A stretch of 64,000 bases of DNA from Deltaproteobacteria bacterium (lineage in GTDB: Bacteria > Myxococcota_A > UBA9160 > SZUA-336): contig VGRW01000003.1 of the NCBI GenBank assembly GCA_016875225.1, positions 50,555 through 114,554 of the forward strand, in the 5' to 3' direction. Position 1 is the first letter of the stretch; the number at the start of each line of letters is the position of its first letter. The notes beneath the pieces are model-generated. The model saw only the letters and a list, made by a program, of their open reading frames with translations, made no database searches and was not told where the DNA came from. Shown here in pieces: positions 17,773 to 25,853 of the stretch. The translations under genes were made by a program, and so were the position numbers.

Positions 17773-18474
17773 TCAGACCGGAATCAGCGCTCCGCGCACG
17801 CCCTCGCTCTCCGGGCGGGTGAGCCAGTGGATCACCTCGGCGATCCGCGCGGGCGCAGTCCAGCTCGAAAAATCCGCGTCGGGCATCGCCGCCCGGTTGG
17901 CCGGCGTGTCGATGGTCGCCGGCACGACCGCGTTCGCTCGAACGCCGCTGGCCGCTAGCTCGCGCTGCAGCGTCAGGGTCAGCGCGTGCACGCCGGACTT
18001 CGCCGCGGCGTACGCGGCCAGACCGGCCGGGCACTCGTACGCGGCGCGCGAGCCGACGTTCACGATCGAGCCGCGCCCGCGCGCGAGCATTCCGGGCAGG
18101 ACCGCCCGGCTCATCGCGACCGCGGTCCGCAGGTTGATCCGGAGCATCCGCTCCCAGACGTCGAGCTCCGTCTCGTGAACACCGGTGCCGCCCGTGAACC
18201 CGCCCACGCCGTTCACCAGAACCTCCGCTCCGGGAAGCGCCTCCGCGGCGGCCCGGGCGCCCGATTCCTCGGTCAGGTCGGCTCGCACCAGGACCAGGCG
18301 GCCCGCGGCCAGGGCGCGGGCCTCTTCGGCCTCGATCGCGTCGCGCTCGCTCGCGACGATCCACGGCACCACGACCCGGTCACCGGCCGCCAGGAACCGG
18401 GCCAGGTTGGCGCGGCCTAACGCACCGCTTCCACCCGTCACGATGACCACGCGATCTGACTGAGCTTCTTTCAT
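17773..18474 (-). CDS. Short-chain dehydrogenase/reductase
   Basis: A 233-residue SDR with the Rossmann motif TGGSGALG (13-20), the NG-type structural motif VNGVGGF, a catalytic serine in NVGSRAAYE and the catalytic YAAAK. Substrate cannot be inferred. It is a single gene convergent with rnhA (14 bp) and divergent from the methyltransferase at 18646. Confidence 0.88.
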   Translation of the reverse strand: MKEAQSDRVVIVTGGSGALGRANLARFLAAGDRVVVPWIVASERDAIEAEEARALAAGRLVLVRADLTEESGARAAAEALPGAEVLVNGVGGFTGGTGVHETELDVWERMLRINLRTAVAMSRAVLPGMLARGRGSIVNVGSRAAYECPAGLAAYAAAKSGVHALTLTLQRELAASGVRANAVVPATIDTPANRAAMPDADFSSWTAPARIAEVIHWLTRPESEGVRGALIPV

Positions 18475-18548
18475 GGAAGTCAGAGTACCCGAATGCCCTC
18501 GCGGCGTTACGGCCGGATCCCCCTGCGGGTCGGAGGCCAGAAAACCCC

Positions 18549-18577
18549 TTTACTCCGGAGCCGTTCTCTTCTATATC
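18549..18577 (+). promoter_or_regulatory. Possible sigma-70-type promoter
   Basis: TTTACT (18549-18554) and TATATC (18572-18577) are separated by exactly 17 bp in one of the few A/T-rich stretches here. A transcript starting near 18584 would give a leader of about 60 nt before the methyltransferase gene at 18646. Confidence 0.5.
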
Positions 18578-18645
18578 CAGTCTTGAATTTCCTTGAACTC
18601 CCCGGTTCGCGTCCCCCGACGCATCCAGTCGACACAGGAGAGGCG

Positions 18646-19437
18646 ATGAGTGCTCCGGCCGAGTCCGTTCTGCGCCCCGGTCCCGGCCTGGCGGCCGGGC
18701 TGCGCGAGGTCGCCCTGCCCGATGCGGCGGCACAGAACGGGAAGGAAGCGGGCTACTTCCTGGTGGAGGACGGCGGAACGTTCCGCCAGGTTCGGCTGCG
18801 CGGCGACTCGCGCGTCTGGGAATGGCCGGGGGTGTACGAGCAGCTGGTTCGAACGCTGTTGCGCGGCAATGCGCCGGGCGCGCTGAGCCACATGCTCGAT
18901 CGACAGCTGCGGGCCGCCGGCAAGAGCGCCGCGGATCTGCGCGTGATCGACCTCGGCGCGGGCAACGGCTGGATGGGCGAGGAGCTCGCCTCGCTGGGAA
19001 TTCCGATGGTGATCGGAATCGACTCGGTGAACGCCGCGGTGCTCGCGGCGGAACGCGATCACCCGGACGTGTACCAGAGCTACCTGCTGCTCGACATGCG
19101 GCGGCTCTCCGAGGCGCAGCGCGACGACCTGATGAACTACGACTTCAACTGTCTCGTCTGCGTCGACGCGCTCGCCGCCGACGAGCCCGCGCCGAACGCC
19201 TTCACCGAGGCGTTCAATCTGCTCGCGCCCGATGGCTGGGTCGCCTTCCACCTGAACGCGGAGACCGCCGAGGGCGGCCGGGATTCCCGCTTCGCGCGCA
19301 CGGTTCACCGGATGATCCAGAGCGGCGCGATGAACGTGGCGACCCAGCAGCGCTACCGGCACCGCTTCACGACCTACGGCGCTCCGCTCTTCCACGTCGG
19401 AGTCATCGCCCGGAAGGTGCGGGACTTCGAGCCTTAG
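18646..19437 (+). CDS. Class I SAM-dependent methyltransferase
   Basis: A 263-residue protein with a Rossmann methyltransferase core: VIDLGAGNGWMGEEL is motif I, VIGIDSVN carries the acidic residue that holds the SAM ribose, and LAPDGWVAFHLN is the post-III strand. The N-terminal 90 residues contain FRQVRLRGDSRVWEWPGVYEQL, not a domain I recognise. The ATG at 18646 has CAGGAG six bases upstream. The substrate is unknown. Confidence 0.85.
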   Translation: MSAPAESVLRPGPGLAAGLREVALPDAAAQNGKEAGYFLVEDGGTFRQVRLRGDSRVWEWPGVYEQLVRTLLRGNAPGALSHMLDRQLRAAGKSAADLRVIDLGAGNGWMGEELASLGIPMVIGIDSVNAAVLAAERDHPDVYQSYLLLDMRRLSEAQRDDLMNYDFNCLVCVDALAADEPAPNAFTEAFNLLAPDGWVAFHLNAETAEGGRDSRFARTVHRMIQSGAMNVATQQRYRHRFTTYGAPLFHVGVIARKVRDFEP

Positions 19438-19445
19438 CGGGGCCC

Positions 19446-19516
19446 GGCCGGGCGAAGCCCGGCCACCCGCACTTCGCTCGGCTTCGCCTCGCTGCGCGGC
19501 GCGCCTTCGGCGCGCC
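19446..19516 (+). repeat. REP-like palindromic element, copy 2
   Basis: Hairpin 1 is GGCCGGGC-GAA-GCCCGGCC (19446-19464). It is followed by the same 27-bp core found at 2925-2951 (here 19472-19498), then by a second hairpin GGCGCGCC-TTC-GGCGCGCC (19498-19516). It sits between the 3' ends of the convergent methyltransferase and elp3 genes. The stem bases differ from copy 1 yet still pair, which argues that the structure is conserved. Confidence 0.75.
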
Positions 19517-19552
19517 TTGCGGTCTCGCACCGGGCGCGCGTTCGCTCTCGTT

Positions 19553-21136
19553 TCAGAGGTCGAGAGAGTGGTAGAGGCCGGTGCTCTTGAAGCCGCGGCG
19601 CTCGTAGTAGGGGCGGGTTCCGACGGCGGAGATGACGGCGAGGCGGGGGAAGCCGGCGGCGCGCGCGAGGTCGGCGGCGCGCGCGAGGAGCCGCTGGCCC
19701 AGACCGCGGTGCTGGGCGTGGCCGGCGGCGTGCCGGCCCAGCGGCGCAAGCGCCCCGTAGACGTGGAGTTCGCGGAGCAGAGCCGCACCGCGCAGCTCCT
19801 CGAGCCAGGCCGGCTCGCCCGGCAGCCAGAGGCGAGCGAACCCGAGCAACCGCTCGGACGGCGTCTCGAGCTCGATGAAGTGCTCGCGGCCACCTGCCGC
19901 GGCGTACGCGGTCTCGCGCAACCGCGCCTCCATGTCTTCCGGCGATTCGGCCCGCACCTCGCGCGCGCGGATGTCGCTCGAGGCGCGGCCGGTCTCGCGC
20001 AGACGCGCATCGGCGAGCTCGCGCAGGTTCGCGGTCGTGCTCCCGGCCACGATGTCCTTCGCCGAGATGTCCCGCACGATCCGGGTCAGGCGAGTCCAGC
20101 GCGGAGTTCGCGCGATGCAGTCCGCGAGCAGCGAGACCAGCTCCTCGTCCGTGTACGGCCGCCACTCTCCGCGGCGCCAGCTCGCGCCGAGATCGGCGCC
20201 GTCGACCAGAACGCACGGGTAGATCTTCAGCTCGTCCGGACGGAGCTCCGGATCCTCGAAGAGGCGGGCGAAGTCGCGTCGATCCTCCGCCGGCGAGGAT
20301 CCGAGCAGGTTGGGCATCCAGTGCGCGTGCAGCTTGAATCCGGCGCTGCGCAGGCGCCGCATCGCCTCGCGCGCCTCGCGCACGCCGTGGCCCCGCTCGT
20401 TCAGCGCGAGGATGTCGTCGGAGAGGCTCTGCAGACCGAGCTGGATCTTGGTCGCGCCGAGCCTGCGCAGATCGATCACCTCGCGCTCCGAGACGAGATC
20501 AGGGCGCGTCTCCAGCGACAGCCCGACGCAGCGGAGCGCGGCGCGCTCGTTCGCACCGTGCTCGGCCTCGAGCTCGATCCAGCTCGCGCGCTCCGAGCGG
20601 TCCGGCTCGGATGCGGCGTCTCCGAAGCGATTCAACGCCTCGAAGCAGCGCTTCACGAACCAGATCCGGTACGGGAGCGGGTACGCGGACCAGGTGCCGC
20701 CGAGTACGATCAGCTCGACCTTGTCCACCTCGTGGCCGATCGCGCGGTAGTCCCGCAGCCGGCCGGCCGTCTGCTCGAACGGATCGAAGCCATACTGCGC
20801 GGCGCGCTGGCAGCCGGGCTCGGCGGAGAGGTAGCTCTTGGGCATGCGCGCGTCGGTCGGACAGAAGATGCAGCGACCCGGACAGGGATGGGGCTTCGTG
20901 AAGACGGTGACCGGAGCGACACCGGAGAGCGTACGGATGCGCCTGCGCCGCAGCCGCTCGGCGAGCTCCGCCTCGCGACCCCCGAGCGCGAGCTTCGCCC
21001 CGAACTCCGCCAGACCCGCGAGAAGCTGCGAGCGCGAGAAGAGCCCGTTCCCTGCGCGCGGGTGGCGCCGCAGCAGCGCCTCGAGCGCGCGCTCGTCGAA
21101 GCCCGGCAGCTCCGCAAGCTCGCGCAGGACCGACAC
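19553..21136 (-). CDS. elp3: Elp3-family tRNA wobble-uridine carboxymethyltransferase (radical SAM + acetyltransferase)
   Basis: The 527-residue product matches bacterial/archaeal stand-alone Elp3, which uses acetyl-CoA and a SAM radical to build cm5U at tRNA position 34. The radical-SAM cluster cysteines are Cys85, Cys89 and Cys92 in CPGRCIFCPTD. KIQLGLQSLSDDIL and GFKLHAHWMPNLLG are typical Elp3 core segments. The C-terminal GNAT domain has the acetyl-CoA loop QHRGLGQRLL and ends with RPYYERRGF. The GTG at 21136 gives the usual N-terminus and leaves 74 bp to the divergent gene; a TTG at 21187 is a weaker alternative. No Elp1/Elp2 partners are nearby, as is normal outside eukaryotes. Confidence 0.93.
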   Translation of the reverse strand: MSVLRELAELPGFDERALEALLRRHPRAGNGLFSRSQLLAGLAEFGAKLALGGREAELAERLRRRRIRTLSGVAPVTVFTKPHPCPGRCIFCPTDARMPKSYLSAEPGCQRAAQYGFDPFEQTAGRLRDYRAIGHEVDKVELIVLGGTWSAYPLPYRIWFVKRCFEALNRFGDAASEPDRSERASWIELEAEHGANERAALRCVGLSLETRPDLVSEREVIDLRRLGATKIQLGLQSLSDDILALNERGHGVREAREAMRRLRSAGFKLHAHWMPNLLGSSPAEDRRDFARLFEDPELRPDELKIYPCVLVDGADLGASWRRGEWRPYTDEELVSLLADCIARTPRWTRLTRIVRDISAKDIVAGSTTANLRELADARLRETGRASSDIRAREVRAESPEDMEARLRETAYAAAGGREHFIELETPSERLLGFARLWLPGEPAWLEELRGAALLRELHVYGALAPLGRHAAGHAQHRGLGQRLLARAADLARAAGFPRLAVISAVGTRPYYERRGFKSTGLYHSLDL

Positions 21137-21210
21137 GAGCCCGGCCTCGTGTGCCCGCGGATCGAACTCCCTGCGGCTCGAGTGCAACGGAACCCCCAGA
21201 TGAATCTGCC

Positions 21211-21942
21211 GTGAACCAGACCACCGCGATCGCGCTGGCCGCCCTGAACCGGGATTTCTACCGCGAGTCCGCCGCCGAGTTCGCCCGGACGAGGAGCGCG
21301 CCGTGGCCCGGCTGGCACGAGATTCTGCCTCTCCTCCGCGGCCGCCCGCGCGCTTCGATCCTCGACGCGGGCTGTGGGAACGGCCGCTTTGCGAGCTTCC
21401 TCTGCGACGCGCTCGGCGCTCCCTTTCTGTACTGCGGGATCGACTCGAGCGCACCCCTTCTGGCGCTGGCCGCGAGCGCGCTCGCGCACGTGCCCGGGGT
21501 TCGCCTGCTGCAGACGGACCTCGTGCTCGAGCCGCCGGAACGGGCGCTCCCGGCCGAGCGTTTCGACCTGGTCGCCGCGTTCGGCCTGCTCCACCACGTT
21601 CCCGGCGAGTCGCGCCGCCGCGAGCTGATCCGCGCGCTCGCCGCGCGCGTCGAGGAGGGCGGCTTCCTGGCGCTCACGTTCTGGGACTTCGGTGGCGAGC
21701 CCCGCTTCGAGCGGAAGGCATTGCGCGAGATCCCGGCGGAGCTGTCGGGCCAGCTCGAGCCCGGCGACGTCCTGCTGCGCTGGGGATCCGACGACTCCTC
21801 CCGGCTCCGCTACTGCCACCACACCGACGCTGCGGAAGAGACGCGCCTGCTCGCCGGGCTTCCGCTCGCGCCGCGGCTCGCGTTCTCGAGCGACGGCGCG
21901 ACGGGCCGCCTGAACCGCTACCGGGTCTTCGAGCGGCTTTGA
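21211..21942 (+). CDS. Trm9/ALKBH8-like SAM methyltransferase, divergent from elp3
   Basis: The 243-residue product is a class I methyltransferase with motif I ILDAGCGNGRF (50-60). Beyond the core it carries features I associate with Trm9 and the ALKBH8 methyltransferase domain: AEFARTRSAPWP (22-33, compare FxxTRxxPWP), the hydrophobic HHVP following the acidic strand, and a late GDVLLRW (185-191) followed by RYCHHT (200-205, compare DVLVPW ... RYYHVF). Trm9 methylates the cm5U made by Elp3. It starts with GTG at 21211, 74 bp from the divergent elp3 start. It may therefore finish the Elp3 product to mcm5U; a generic methyltransferase remains possible. Confidence 0.8.
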   Translation: MNQTTAIALAALNRDFYRESAAEFARTRSAPWPGWHEILPLLRGRPRASILDAGCGNGRFASFLCDALGAPFLYCGIDSSAPLLALAASALAHVPGVRLLQTDLVLEPPERALPAERFDLVAAFGLLHHVPGESRRRELIRALAARVEEGGFLALTFWDFGGEPRFERKALREIPAELSGQLEPGDVLLRWGSDDSSRLRYCHHTDAAEETRLLAGLPLAPRLAFSSDGATGRLNRYRVFERL

Positions 21943-21974
21943 CTCGGCAGCGGCCCTGACAAACAATCGCGCGG

Positions 21975-22604
21975 ATGAGTTCCAGGACCTCGATCTCCCG
22001 GCTCGACCCGCCGACGCGACGCGAGCTGCGCAAGGCGCAAACACGCCGCCAGCTTCTCGACGCGGCGCGAAGCCTGTTCGTGAAGCGCGGCTACGACGCC
22101 ACGCGCCCGCAGGACATCGCGCGCGCCGCGGCCGTCGCGACCGGGACCTTCTACCTGCACTTCGAAGACAAGCGCGACGCGTTCCTCGCCTTCACCGACG
22201 AGGCCGCGGCCGAGCTCATGGAATGCGTGCGCGCGCACGCGACCGCGGGCGACTTCGCCGGCCGGCTGCGGCAATCGCTGGAGGCGATCCTGGAGTACTC
22301 GGAGCGGCACCCGGGCGTGCTTCCGGCCGCGTTCGCGGACGCGAGCGTGATCGCGGCCGGCGCGAGCGAAGGGGCCTGCCTGCGCGACCGGCTGGCGCTC
22401 TCGCTCGCGCAGTCGCTTCGCGAGGGGATGCAGCGCGGCGACCTCAGAGGCGACTACGATCCGGCCGTGATCGCGCACGCGATCGTGGGCTTGGTGCAGC
22501 AGGGTCTCCGCTACGGAACCCACGCAGGCATCGAGCGCGGCCCGCTGCTCGAAGACCTGGTCCGCTTCTGCGCGCGCGCGCTCGTGAGCGACGGGCGCTC
22601 CTGA
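21975..22604 (+). CDS. TetR-family transcriptional regulator
   Basis: A 209-residue TetR-type repressor. The N-terminal helix-turn-helix spans about residues 22-68 (QLLDAARSLFVKRGYDAT, then TGTFYLHFEDKRD). The C-terminal helical domain is a ligand-binding and dimerisation module of unknown specificity. It follows the Trm9-like gene by 32 bp on the same strand and is convergent with a HAD hydrolase gene. No clear inverted-repeat operator was seen in the 32-bp gap. Confidence 0.93.
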   Translation: MSSRTSISRLDPPTRRELRKAQTRRQLLDAARSLFVKRGYDATRPQDIARAAAVATGTFYLHFEDKRDAFLAFTDEAAAELMECVRAHATAGDFAGRLRQSLEAILEYSERHPGVLPAAFADASVIAAGASEGACLRDRLALSLAQSLREGMQRGDLRGDYDPAVIAHAIVGLVQQGLRYGTHAGIERGPLLEDLVRFCARALVSDGRS

Positions 22605-22626
22605 CGCTCGCGAGCCGCACGGCGGC

Positions 22627-23259
22627 TCAGCCCAGCGGAAATCCGAGCACCGCTTCGAGCTCGGCGATGGCCTGCTCCGCGGAGTCGACCTTGATCGTGT
22701 GCATGCCGAGCGCGCGCGCCGCCTTGAGATTCGCGCCGATGTCGTCCAGGAAGATCGAGGCCTCGGGCGCGACGCCGAGCGCGTCGCACGCGTACCGGTA
22801 GATGCGCGGGTCCGGCTTGCGCAGGCCGACCACCGCGGACTCCACGAAGGCGTCGAAGAGCCCGCGCAGCTCCTGGCCAAGGCGACTCGCGGCGGGCTCC
22901 TCCGCGACCCAGTTGTTCGTCAGCGCGCCGACGCGCAGGCCGCGCACACGGATCGCGCGGATCGCCGCGATCATGCGCGGCCGCGGCTCGCTCGCGCCGC
23001 GGATCGCCTCCATCATCCGCGCCGCCGATATCGCCTGCCCCGCCTCGGCGCAGTCGCGCTCGAATTCCGGCACCCACTCCTCGACGCGAAGCTCGCCGCG
23101 CTCGAGCCGGGACCACGCGCCCTGCGGCCCGGTCGAAACGACGACGCGATTCACGAAGCCCGCCGGGATTTGCGCCTCGCGCTCGTAGCGCGCGATCGCG
23201 TGGAGAGGCGAGTCGAGCACGACTCCCCCGAGGTCGAAGATCACCGCGTCGCGTGGCAT
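22627..23259 (-). CDS. HAD-superfamily hydrolase
   Basis: A 210-residue HAD subfamily IA protein. Motif I is FDLGGVV (8-14) with nucleophile Asp9 and glycine two residues on, as in YihX and the N-terminal phosphatase domains of ACAD10 and epoxide hydrolase. Motif II is ALTNNW, motif III RKPDPRIYRYA and motif IV FLDDIGANLKAA. Probably a small-molecule phosphatase. The ACAD10-like flavour is of interest because an ACAD10/11-like dehydrogenase lies at 27855, though not in the same operon. Confidence 0.88.
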   Translation of the reverse strand: MPRDAVIFDLGGVVLDSPLHAIARYEREAQIPAGFVNRVVVSTGPQGAWSRLERGELRVEEWVPEFERDCAEAGQAISAARMMEAIRGASEPRPRMIAAIRAIRVRGLRVGALTNNWVAEEPAASRLGQELRGLFDAFVESAVVGLRKPDPRIYRYACDALGVAPEASIFLDDIGANLKAARALGMHTIKVDSAEQAIAELEAVLGFPLG

Positions 23260-23343
23260 GCGCGGCGATCATATCCCGCGGAGATCGCCCGCTGCGCTGG
23301 CGGCGCGAGAGCGGAGCGGCTACGCATCCTGCAGGGGGTGGGT

Positions 23344-23868
23344 GTGAGAGAGCACCGGATCCGAGCCTGCGCGGGCGCCCTCATCGTGTGCGCGCTGCTC
23401 TGCGCGAGCCGTGCCGGCGCCGAGGCCGAAGCCGAATCCGATGCGCCGGAGCGCTCGACCGGCGAGCTCGCGTGGACGATCGCCGCGTACCTTCCGAACC
23501 GGCTCTTCGATCTCTGCGACGTCGTGCGGCTGCGCGTTCGCGTCGGCTCGGGCTTCGCCGTCGGCGCGCGCGTCACCCGCTACGTGCCGCTCTTCGCGGG
23601 CGACTACCAGGCGCTCTGGCTGGGACTGCCCGGTCCGCGCGGCCGCGCGCGTCTGCCGCTTCCCGTGGGAACCGAGGGGCAGAGCGGCTTCGACGCGGGG
23701 CTCGCGCAGCTCGGCAGCGCGTCGAACGCCCCCGAGTACGGCGCGGGCGAGGTCGGCGCGGGCGCGATGCTCTACCTGGTCGGCATCGACGTCGGCGTGG
23801 ACGTCTGGGAGCTGGTCGACTTCGCCGCGGGCGTGGCGACGCTCGATCTCGCGCACGACGACTTCTGA
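23344..23868 (+). CDS. Exported protein of unknown function
   Basis: A 174-residue product from GTG 23344 (an in-frame GTG at 23338 is also possible) with a signal peptide (ALIVCALLCASRAGA-EA). The mature part contains PNRLFDLCDVVRLRVRVG and glycine-rich segments ending WLGLPGPRGR, then VGIDVGVDVWELVDF near the C-terminus. It resembles small outer-membrane or envelope proteins with alternating hydrophobic strands, but I do not recognise the family. It lies 61 bp upstream of the aldo-keto reductase. Confidence 0.72.
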   Translation: MREHRIRACAGALIVCALLCASRAGAEAEAESDAPERSTGELAWTIAAYLPNRLFDLCDVVRLRVRVGSGFAVGARVTRYVPLFAGDYQALWLGLPGPRGRARLPLPVGTEGQSGFDAGLAQLGSASNAPEYGAGEVGAGAMLYLVGIDVGVDVWELVDFAAGVATLDLAHDDF

Positions 23869-23929
23869 CTCTCGCGGGCTCATCCGTTAGCATCGCAGCC
23901 TCGGAGGCGCTCTTGAACGAGAAGGCGCG

Positions 23930-24877
23930 ATGAAGTACCGGCGGCTCGGCGCGAGCGGCCTGTGCGTCTCGGAGATCGCGCTCGGCTCGTGGCTCACGCT
24001 CGGCGGCAGCGTCGATGCGGCGGCGAGCGAGCGGATCGCGCGCCACGCGTTCGACCTGGGCGTGAATCTCTTCGACTCCGCCGATGCGTACTCCGGCGGA
24101 GAGGCGGAGCGCGCGCTCGGCCGCGCGCTCTCGGGTCTGCCGCGAACGCGTCTGGTGCTCGCGACCAAGTGCTTCTTCCCGATGTCCGACGACCCGAACG
24201 ACCGCGGGCTCTCGCGCAAGCACGTCTTCGAGAGCGTCGAGGGGTCGCTTCGCCGCCTCGGCACCGACTACCTCGATCTGCACCAGTGTCACCGCGCGGA
24301 TCCCGAGACCCCGCTCGAGGAGACGGTCCGCGCGTACGAAGACCTGATCCGCCAGGGCAAGATCCTGTACTGGGGCGTCTCGGAGTGGAGCGAAGACCTG
24401 GTCGCGCGCGCGTGTCGGATCGCGGACGCGACCGGCGGCTACCGGCCGATCTCGAACCAGCCGCAGTACTCGCTCCTGCGACGAGACGTCGAGCGCGACC
24501 TGCTCGGCGCGCATGCGCGCCTGGGCCTGGGCCAGATCGTCTGGAGCCCGCTCGCGCAGGGAGTTCTGACCGGGAAGTACGCCGGCGGCGCGCGCCCGGA
24601 GGGGAGCGGGATCACGATCGCCGCGCGAGCGCGCTTTCTCGAGGCGCTGCTCTCGGAGCAGAACCTGGCGCGCGTCGACCGGATGCGGCCGCTCGCGGAG
24701 GAGCTCGGCGTGACCGCGGCGCAGCTCTCGCTCGCGTGGTGCCTGCGCCGGCCCGAGGTCGCGAGCGTGATCGTCGGCGCGACGCGCGCGGAGCAGCTCG
24801 ACGAGAATGCGCTCGCCTCCGGACTCGTCCTGCCTCGGACGACGCTGCGCCGGCTCGCGCGGATCTTCCCGCGCTGA
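23930..24877 (+). CDS. Aldo/keto reductase
   Basis: A 315-residue NADPH-dependent aldo-keto reductase of the Kv-beta/YghZ-like type. The catalytic tetrad is visible: Asp49 and Tyr54 (FDSADAYSGG), Lys80 (LATKCF) and His121 (LHQCHRAD). VIVGATRAEQLDEN near the C-terminus binds the cofactor phosphate. Natural substrate unknown. Its stop codon directly abuts the stop of the convergent lipoprotein gene. Confidence 0.93.
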   Translation: MKYRRLGASGLCVSEIALGSWLTLGGSVDAAASERIARHAFDLGVNLFDSADAYSGGEAERALGRALSGLPRTRLVLATKCFFPMSDDPNDRGLSRKHVFESVEGSLRRLGTDYLDLHQCHRADPETPLEETVRAYEDLIRQGKILYWGVSEWSEDLVARACRIADATGGYRPISNQPQYSLLRRDVERDLLGAHARLGLGQIVWSPLAQGVLTGKYAGGARPEGSGITIAARARFLEALLSEQNLARVDRMRPLAEELGVTAAQLSLAWCLRRPEVASVIVGATRAEQLDENALASGLVLPRTTLRRLARIFPR

Positions 24878-25771
24878 TCAGTACGAGCCGCGAAGCCGGA
24901 GCGCCTGGAACAGCTCCTCGCCCGCGGCGGCGAGCGTCACCCGGTACGCGCGAGCGCTGCCCACCACCCACCACTGCGCGGCCGGCGATTCCGCGAAGCG
25001 CGCGTAGCGCTCGAGGTCGGCAGTCGAGATCCAGCGCAGCGCGTAGAGATTCCAGCGCAGCACCTGATCCTCTCCCAGCGCGTAGAGCCCCGGCTCCTCT
25101 CCGGCGTAGCGCTGGCGCAGCGCGCGAATCGGCCCGGCCGATTCCGGGGGAAGGCTCTCGCCGAGCGAGCCGAGCCCCGCGTCGAGCATCGCCCGGTTCA
25201 GCCAGACGGCGGTCTGCGAGGTGAGCAGCGCGCGGTCGATCCGGCGCAGCAGCTCCACGCGCGCGCTCGAGTGCCGCGCGAGCTCGAAGCCGCGGCTCCA
25301 TTCCTGGAACTTCGCGAGCGTACGGGCGTCGCGCCGGGTGGACTGCGCGCGCAGGATGCGATTGCCGAGCCAGGACTCGTGGAACTCGAGAAGCTCGCGC
25401 GCGGCGTCGGGATCCCAGGACGCCGACACGCTCGTCGCCATCCGGTCGAAGAGCCGCTGCGGGGCATAGGCGCGCCGGATCGCCGCGCGAAGCGCGTCCG
25501 ACCGCGACGCATCCACGCCCGCGCCCAGCGACTCCACCGAAGTCAGAAGGGCCGGACCCCAGCTCGCGAGCTCGAGCTCGCTCTGCTGCGCCCTGAGCAG
25601 CGCCCGCGCCCCGATCCCCGGCCGCTCGACCGCCTCGGCCATGTCGTCGGGGAGCTCGACCGCCGGACCGTACAGCCAGCTGCATCCCGCGAGCCCGAGC
25701 CAGATCGCGACGCACGTGACCAGCCGCGCCAGCCGAATGTGTCGAGCGGGACGAGTCTCCATCGAACCCAT
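24878..25771 (-). CDS. Putative lipoprotein with a DUF2059-like C-terminus
   Basis: A 297-residue product (ATG 25771; ATG 25762 is equally possible) with a lipoprotein signal ending IWLGLAGC. The rest is helical and charged. The C-terminal WISTADLERYARFAESPAAQWW resembles the repeated helix pattern of DUF2059-type exported proteins, in which a growing-strand 'FYxSPxG' motif is common. Function unknown. It is a single gene divergent from the enoyl-CoA hydratase at 25854. Confidence 0.75.
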   Translation of the reverse strand: MGSMETRPARHIRLARLVTCVAIWLGLAGCSWLYGPAVELPDDMAEAVERPGIGARALLRAQQSELELASWGPALLTSVESLGAGVDASRSDALRAAIRRAYAPQRLFDRMATSVSASWDPDAARELLEFHESWLGNRILRAQSTRRDARTLAKFQEWSRGFELARHSSARVELLRRIDRALLTSQTAVWLNRAMLDAGLGSLGESLPPESAGPIRALRQRYAGEEPGLYALGEDQVLRWNLYALRWISTADLERYARFAESPAAQWWVVGSARAYRVTLAAAGEELFQALRLRGSY

Positions 25772-25853
25772 CTTCGGCGCGCGCGCGCGGCGGCTATACA
25801 CCGCGCCGGCGGCGGGAATGAGATGATCGGGGGCGCAAGGGAGGCGCACACGG

